A stretch of 59,201 nt of DNA from Candidatus Woesearchaeota archaeon (lineage in GTDB: Archaea; Nanobdellota; Nanobdellia; Woesearchaeales; JABGXB01): contig JABGXB010000001.1 in the NCBI GenBank assembly GCA_018675975.1, positions 1 through 59,201 of the forward strand. Direction: 5' to 3'. The notes beneath the pieces were generated by a model that was given only the letters and a program-made list of their open reading frames with translations, was not told the DNA's origin and searched no databases. Made by a program: the position numbers and the translations under genes. Below, one piece after another: positions 54,240 through 59,201 of the stretch; position 1 is the stretch's first letter; each line of letters opens with the position of its first letter.

Positions 54240-54914
54240 ATGATAGCTAAAATTAATGGGAAATTATTGCAAACTGTAAATTTTGAATTACATAAAAATG
54301 AATCAATTTATGCACAAACTGGTAGTTTTAGTTGGATGTCTGATAATATAGAAATGGATACTAATGCCAAAGGTGGTTTTTTTAAAAGTTTAGGTCGTAT
54401 TTTTACAGGTGAAAGTTTTTTTTTAACTACATTTAGATGTACAAGTAGTAAAGGTATATTAACATTATCAAATAGATTTCCTGGAAAAATAATTGAAATT
54501 AATTTAAAAAAAGGAGAAGAACTTATAATTCAAAAAACTGCATTCTTAGCAGCAACACATGGTGTTGAATTATCATTACATTTTACAAAAAGATTTGGAG
54601 CTGGTTTATTTGGAGGAGAAGGTTTTATTTTACAAAAAGTTAAAGGTGAAGGTAAAATATGGTTAGAACTTTCAGGTGAAGTTTCAGAAATTGTTTTAGA
54701 AAAAGATCAAGAATTAAAAATTGATACATCATTAATTGGAATATTTGAACCAAGCATTTCATATAATGTTAAATTCATAAAAGGATTTAAAAATTTATTA
54801 TTTGGAGCAGAAGGATTATTTTTTGCAACATTAAAAGGACCTGGAAAAATGTGGTTACAATCAACAACAATTAATAATTTAGCTAAAGAATTATCAAGAA
54901 GAATTACAAAATGA
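54240..54914 (+). CDS. AIM24/TIGR00266-family protein
   Basis: 224 residues, beta-rich. Family features: ETQTGSFSW-like start (YAQTGSFSWMSDNIEM), GGFFKSLGRIFTGESFFLT, GPGKMWLQS near the end. It begins two bases after nop5 and ends in an ATGA overlap with the microprotein gene, so it is expressed with the RNP proteins. TIGR00266 proteins are widespread with no agreed function. Its place inside a nop5-fibrillarin unit is unusual. Confidence 0.9.
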   Translation: MIAKINGKLLQTVNFELHKNESIYAQTGSFSWMSDNIEMDTNAKGGFFKSLGRIFTGESFFLTTFRCTSSKGILTLSNRFPGKIIEINLKKGEELIIQKTAFLAATHGVELSLHFTKRFGAGLFGGEGFILQKVKGEGKIWLELSGEVSEIVLEKDQELKIDTSLIGIFEPSISYNVKFIKGFKNLLFGAEGLFFATLKGPGKMWLQSTTINNLAKELSRRITK

Positions 54915-55051
54915 TTAAATTTACTATAATATGGATAATAGTAATTATTATTTGCTATTTATTATGGAATTGGTATTATAAAAACACAAAAAAAACAAAA
55001 GTGAATAAAAATAAAATATATTCATTAAAACAAATTAAAGAAGTAAAATGA
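54911..55051 (+). CDS. 46-residue single-span membrane microprotein
   Basis: ATG 54911 overlaps the AIM24-like stop (ATGA), and the stop TGA at 55049-55051 overlaps the fibrillarin ATG (ATGA again). The product has a hydrophobic helix (FTIIWIIVIIICYLLW) followed by a strongly basic tail rich in Lys and Asn. Overlap at both ends in the right frame is unlikely by chance and supports real, coupled translation. Function unknown; the basic tail could touch RNA or membrane lipids. Confidence 0.68.
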   Translation: MIKFTIIWIIVIIICYLLWNWYYKNTKKTKVNKNKIYSLKQIKEVK

Positions 55052-55779
55052 AACCAAAAAAAAATATAAAAAAACATGTAAGATTTACAAATACTAGGTT
55101 TAAAAAAATAGAATTCTCTCGTGCAATAGAGAGCATTTCAAATTTAATTATTAATAAAAATAAAATACTTACATTATCATTTAATCCAGGGAAAAGGGTA
55201 TATGATGAAAATACTATTTCAATTAAAAATCAAGAATATAGAGAATGGGATCCAAATAAATCTAAATTGTGTGCTGCAATATTTAATGGTCTTAATAATA
55301 TTTCTTTAAATGATAATATGAATATACTATATTTAGGATCTTCAACTGGTACAACAGTTTCACATTTATCTGATATAAACATTAATGGTAAAATATTTGC
55401 ACTTGATTTTGCACCTAGAGTTCATAGAGAATTATTATTTTTAGCAAAAGATAGAAAAAATATATTTCCTTTGATGGCTGACGTTACACAACCATTAACT
55501 TATTTTTCAGCAATTGAACAAGCAGATTTAATTTTTCAAGATATTGCACAAAAAGATCAATTAACTCCATTTGTAAATAATATTAAATTATATTTAAAAA
55601 AAAATGGAATTGCAATTATTTCTGTTAAAGCTAGAAGTATAGATGTAGTTAAAAGACCAAGTGATATATTTAAAGATTTTACATTAAATTTAGGAAAATA
55701 TGTAAATATAATGGAAAAACGATTATTAGACCCATATGAAAAAGATCACTGTCTATTTGTAGTTAAACAAAAAAAATAA
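55048..55779 (+). CDS. flpA: Fibrillarin-like rRNA/tRNA 2'-O-methyltransferase
   Basis: 243 residues. SAM-binding motif I is ILYLGSSTGTTVSHLSD; other core segments are FALDFAPRVHREL, FPLMADVTQP, ADLIFQDIAQKDQ and IISVKARSIDV. The Lys-Asp-Lys-His-type catalytic residues fall in these segments. It is the enzyme of C/D-box RNPs with Nop5. Start overlaps the microprotein stop. Ends one base before the convergent PIN-like gene. Confidence 0.95.
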   Translation: MKPKKNIKKHVRFTNTRFKKIEFSRAIESISNLIINKNKILTLSFNPGKRVYDENTISIKNQEYREWDPNKSKLCAAIFNGLNNISLNDNMNILYLGSSTGTTVSHLSDININGKIFALDFAPRVHRELLFLAKDRKNIFPLMADVTQPLTYFSAIEQADLIFQDIAQKDQLTPFVNNIKLYLKKNGIAIISVKARSIDVVKRPSDIFKDFTLNLGKYVNIMEKRLLDPYEKDHCLFVVKQKK

Positions 55780-55780
55780 A

Positions 55781-56593
55781 TTAGGCAACTTTTTGTTCTT
55801 TTGAAAATAAAATATTTTTAAGCCATATAACATCACTATCATTACTATGTGGAATAATTCCATGCATTAATGTTTCAATTACATATTGACAATCTTTATC
55901 ATATGATTTTTTTAATTTTTGCTCTATATTTAGAATTATTTGTTCCATTGAAATTTGATGTGCATATTCATGTCTTAAATCATTAATAGCAATTTCAATA
56001 AACCTTAAACATTCTCTCATATAATTATTTTCAAATTTATTAAAATTTACTCTTAATTGTCTTTTAAAAAATAAATATTTATATTGAACTAATTTTTTTG
56101 CTTTTTCATATATTTCTACTTTGTTTGTTAATTGTTTAAATGCTTTAGCTTTATCAATTTCTTCTCGAATTACTTTATTTAAAATTTCTATATATATGTG
56201 ACCAACAGATTCATAAGCAATTTCTCTGGGTAAAATTACAATATATTTTAATAAATTATCTTTCATCATTTTAAATTTTGATTTATCTGGAATTGGTCGA
56301 ATTTTACAATGGTTTAAAAAATGTCTTAATATTTTTGTAATTTTATTATCAAATTTATTTCCGTGAACTAAACCTTCTAATTCAATTTGTGTTCCAGTTG
56401 TTAAAAAATGATTATTTGATTTTGCAATTTGATCTAATATTAATTTGGAATTATCATGTGATTCATGTTTTGCAAGAATTATATACACATTTGTATCATA
56501 TGATATTCTTTTATTTTGTTTAATATCTAAATATACTTTCTCAATAGTTTTTTTAAATTCTGCTTCATCATTATGGAAAAAATTAAATGTCAT
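55781..56593 (-). CDS. PIN-like domain protein
   Basis: 270 residues. Acidic residues fit a PIN nuclease pattern: Asp in ISYDTNVYIILA (about 33), Glu in TQIELEGLVHG (about 73) and Asp in SNDSDVIWLKN near the C-terminus. A large helical insert (about 95-235) makes it longer than VapC toxins. The ATG overlaps the surface-protein stop (TAATG), so it is coupled downstream of that gene. RNase function is inferred. Confidence 0.7.
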   Translation of the reverse strand: MTFNFFHNDEAEFKKTIEKVYLDIKQNKRISYDTNVYIILAKHESHDNSKLILDQIAKSNNHFLTTGTQIELEGLVHGNKFDNKITKILRHFLNHCKIRPIPDKSKFKMMKDNLLKYIVILPREIAYESVGHIYIEILNKVIREEIDKAKAFKQLTNKVEIYEKAKKLVQYKYLFFKRQLRVNFNKFENNYMRECLRFIEIAINDLRHEYAHQISMEQIILNIEQKLKKSYDKDCQYVIETLMHGIIPHSNDSDVIWLKNILFSKEQKVA

Positions 56594-59201
56594 TATAATA
56601 AGCCTCTTATTTTATCTTCATAATCACTTTTGGATATTTTTCCTTCCAAGTAATCTCTATAAATTCTTTTGAATGTATCTTTATTTAAATCTTTTTTATT
56701 TATATTATTTGCTTTAATACTATTTACTTTATTTTTAATTGTTTTACTTATTTGATTTTTTATTTCTATATGTCTATTATCTACTATTATTTGTTTTATT
56801 TTTGATATAAACGGTAATTTTATTTTATTAATTTCACTTTGATTATTATTTTCATTGACGATAATATTTTGATCCACAGTAATTTTTTTCTTTTGAATTT
56901 TATTATTAATATTTTTATGATTTAATTGACTTAATTTATTTTGAAGTGATTTTAATTTGATAAAGGAATGTTTATATCTGAAAATTAAAATAATAAAGAT
57001 AATTATAATTAATGAATATAATAATGGGACTTTATTTTTATTCCATGATTCAATATAATTAGAATCAAATATATTCTTACTAATTATGGATTCATTTTGT
57101 TTTGTATTATTAATTTCATTTTGAGTTAATTCAGTTGAGCTAATATTATTAATTTGTTTTATTTCAATTGGTTTCTTTTTTAAATCTAGTAAAGGTATTT
57201 TACATGTTTGTGTTGTATTTGGTTTAGTTTTCAAATGATTACATTCATTTTTATCAATACATATTCTTTCTTGATTTCCGTCTTTACATTCAGACCATTC
57301 TTCACATTCCCATTCTGCTTTACAAAGTTTTAATGCACTTCCACCGCCTCCTCCTCCAGAAGAACTAGATGATGAACTAGAAGTACATGACTGACTAGTT
57401 GTTGGTTTAGTAAATATAGTTCCACAACTATTTGAATCTGTTACACTTCGCGTTTGAGTTCCACTACTACAAGTTCCATAAGAACCAGTAACCCAATTTT
57501 CTGAACATATTGGATTAATACCTGTATTATTAAGTCCTGTAACTGTAAATATACCAGTACTATATGAACAAGTATAACCATTTTGATTTGTTCCATCACA
57601 CAAAATAAAAGTTTCATTTGCATTACTACAATTCCCTGAAAATGAACTTAATTCCACATTTTCATTATCAATTATACAAACATCATTTTTATTTGAAGAA
57701 GTAAAATTAAATGAAACATTTTTTTCATTTCCAACACCATGAATAATTAATTTAAAACTATTATTATTTTCTTCTTTGATTATTGAAATATTATTTAATG
57801 ATAAATTTTTACTAGAAAAATTATGATTAAATCTAATTAATTCAGTTCCATCATTAGTCAAATTTACTAATTGAATTCCAGAATAATTATTATTATCAAC
57901 ACCTAAATTATTTACTTTTATTGAGATATTGTCAAAATTTGTAAATATATTACTTTTATTTCCTTTTATATTATCAAATGAATTATTTAAAGAATCCCCG
58001 TCTGAATCATTATTAGGACCAGTTTCTAAATAATCTGCAATTCCATCATTATCTAAGTCTGAAAATAAAGTAGTAAAATTATAATTTGGAGAGCTATTTA
58101 ATATATTAGAATCTTCATCGATTAAAGTAGAATTTATTATTAATATTATTGAAGAATTTTCACTTAATCTATTTGTTGGTATAATAGTAATTTGATTTTC
58201 ACTTATTTCAACTGAAATATCAACTTCTGTATCATTATCTGTTAAAATAATTTTATTATTATTACTTAAACTAATATTTTTAGTGAAATTTAATACAAAA
58301 TTATTTGTAATATTAATTAATGTATTATTATTTGGATTTATATAATTTAATTCAAATGCTATTGGTCCTTGAGTTGTATTAAATAAAATACTAGAATTAA
58401 CTCTATTATTATTTTCATCAATTACAATAATAGTTACATTATATTCTGTACTTTCATTTAAGTCCGTTAAATTGTGTGTTGTATTGCTGATGCTTGTTGT
58501 ATTAATAATTAAACTATTATCTAATAAAATTTCATATCTATTAAAATCACTTGAATTAGTTTCATTAAATATTATATTAGCGCTAGATGAATTAATGTTT
58601 GTAATATTTAAATTTATTATTGGATTTGGATTAATATTATCAACTATTGTAAAATTAGATATTTGTGTATTATTTAAATTATTACTAGTATCATTTGCAT
58701 AAAATGTAATATTGATTAAACCATCTCCCATAAATTCATTTGTTTGATATTGTGCAGTATAAATATCTCCACTCGCTGACATTGAAACATTTGTTTTTGT
58801 TCCATTAAGTAATGTTACTTCTGCAAGTACAGTATCAACCCCAATAAAGTCTTGAACTGTAACATTAATTGTTACATTCTGTGTTTGATTAATTGTACTT
58901 GGACTAATTATAATATTTGTTACATTAGGTTTTGTTGTATCTTGTACAGTAATAAAATATGATAATGCTGAAGTACTATAATTTTGACTTTGATTATACT
59001 TTGCTGTAATATTAAATAATCCTAATGAATTAAAATTTGAAATATTTGTTATATTATTTAAATTACTTCTAACTTCAACTTCATCAAATAAAAATGTAAT
59101 ATTACTTTCTCCTGTAATTTTTGTAGCATTTATATTTACACTATCTCCTGCTTCAATTGTAATATTTGAAAAATTATTATTTAAACTTAAGTTCACATCA
59201 C
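56593..59201 (-). CDS. Surface protein with Ig-like and TSP1-like domains, 5' end outside window
   Basis: At least 868 residues; the frame is open to the window edge, so a GTG at 59196 is probably internal. From the N-side: Asn/Thr-rich Ig-like domains (PNVTNIIISPSTINQTQNV and a fibronectin-like unit), a Big_5-like domain (PNNNTLINITNNFVLNF), and an Asp-rich calcium-type segment (DLDNDGIADYLETG). A four-cysteine module (about 57525-57855), two TSP1-like units (SENWVTGSYGTCSSGTQTR and AEWECEEWSECKDGNQER), a membrane helix and a basic cytoplasmic tail ending in a SHOCT-like helix complete it. No sorting motif; anchored by its own helix. Confidence 0.88.
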   Translation of the reverse strand, partial: DVNLSLNNNFSNITIEAGDSVNINATKITGESNITFLFDEVEVRSNLNNITNISNFNSLGLFNITAKYNQSQNYSTSALSYFITVQDTTKPNVTNIIISPSTINQTQNVTINVTVQDFIGVDTVLAEVTLLNGTKTNVSMSASGDIYTAQYQTNEFMGDGLINITFYANDTSNNLNNTQISNFTIVDNINPNPIINLNITNINSSSANIIFNETNSSDFNRYEILLDNSLIINTTSISNTTHNLTDLNESTEYNVTIIVIDENNNRVNSSILFNTTQGPIAFELNYINPNNNTLINITNNFVLNFTKNISLSNNNKIILTDNDTEVDISVEISENQITIIPTNRLSENSSIILIINSTLIDEDSNILNSSPNYNFTTLFSDLDNDGIADYLETGPNNDSDGDSLNNSFDNIKGNKSNIFTNFDNISIKVNNLGVDNNNYSGIQLVNLTNDGTELIRFNHNFSSKNLSLNNISIIKEENNNSFKLIIHGVGNEKNVSFNFTSSNKNDVCIIDNENVELSSFSGNCSNANETFILCDGTNQNGYTCSYSTGIFTVTGLNNTGINPICSENWVTGSYGTCSSGTQTRSVTDSNSCGTIFTKPTTSQSCTSSSSSSSSGGGGGGSALKLCKAEWECEEWSECKDGNQERICIDKNECNHLKTKPNTTQTCKIPLLDLKKKPIEIKQINNISSTELTQNEINNTKQNESIISKNIFDSNYIESWNKNKVPLLYSLIIIIFIILIFRYKHSFIKLKSLQNKLSQLNHKNINNKIQKKKITVDQNIIVNENNNQSEINKIKLPFISKIKQIIVDNRHIEIKNQISKTIKNKVNSIKANNINKKDLNKDTFKRIYRDYLEGKISKSDYEDKIRGLL

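Noticed and set aside
1-59201. tRNA, rRNA, C/D-box sRNA genes and CRISPR arrays
   Set aside because: No GGTTCGAATCC-type T-arm, no rRNA-like GC-rich block, no evenly spaced repeats, and no TGATGA/CTGA pairs at proper spacing were seen in the gaps. A covariance search could still find a divergent RNA.

Overview
The window is very A+T-rich, gene-dense archaeal DNA, most likely from a DPANN-type archaeon (Woesearchaeota/Pacearchaeota-like). This placement is inferred. It rests on a ribosomal protein L21e gene followed by RNA polymerase subunit RpoF and a DUF655 gene, a Nop5/fibrillarin C/D-box RNP cluster, Taw1 (archaeal wyosine pathway), type II methionine aminopeptidase, an archaeosortase, and TATA boxes about 25-28 bases before many start codons. 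Most transcripts look leaderless; a minority have GAGG/GGTGG ribosome binding sites. No rRNA, tRNA, CRISPR array or insertion-sequence transposase was recognised. Genes run off both ends: a subtilisin-like protease on the left and a secreted/anchored surface protein on the right.

Layout: 0-4.2 kb holds envelope proteolysis and sorting (subtilase, archaeosortase, site-2 protease; the last two appear to share one palindromic TATA box). 4.3-8.6 kb holds a two-component system with an unusual PfkB sugar-kinase/DUF835/GAF/histidine-kinase fusion, a stand-alone receiver, and a regulator with two Fis-like HTH segments. 8.7-17 kb holds Dus, a DUF1189-like membrane protein, two catalytically degenerate HIT proteins, a TPR protein, an M29-like aminopeptidase and a Rad50-like ATPase without an adjacent Mre11. 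17-22.8 kb is one 1926-residue surface protein ending in a PEF-CTERM-like signal, the expected kind of substrate for the archaeosortase. 22.9-25.9 kb is information processing (L21e, RpoF, DUF655) and PurB. 26-33.5 kb is a MoxR/DUF58/VWA operon of six genes.

33.6-36 kb looks accessory: a SIR2-like NAD-binding protein and two unknown genes on one strand, separated by unusually G-rich spacers sharing short repeats and hairpins. 36-46 kb holds DUF2157/GDYXXLXY membrane proteins, Taw1, a lipoprotein, a TrmJ-like methyltransferase, a tandem paralogue pair, MetAP, a phosphoesterase and a nucleotidyltransferase. 46-49 kb holds a guanidino-enzyme-fold protein and a DUF1284 gene plus a toxin-antitoxin-like pair. 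That last segment lies between 50-base direct repeats, and the pair has a perfect 10+10 inverted repeat at its promoter. 49-52.8 kb is a run of unrecognised small genes. 53.2-55.8 kb is nop5, an AIM24-like gene, a 46-codon membrane microprotein and fibrillarin. 55.8 kb to the end is a PIN-like protein coupled to a surface protein.

Genes are packed tightly: eight convergent pairs overlap at their 3' ends. The observations most worth following up are the sugar-kinase/histidine-kinase fusion system, the archaeosortase with its probable substrate, a four-cysteine module shared by the two large surface proteins, the inserted genes in the nop5-fibrillarin operon, and the SIR2 and toxin-antitoxin segments with their repeats.
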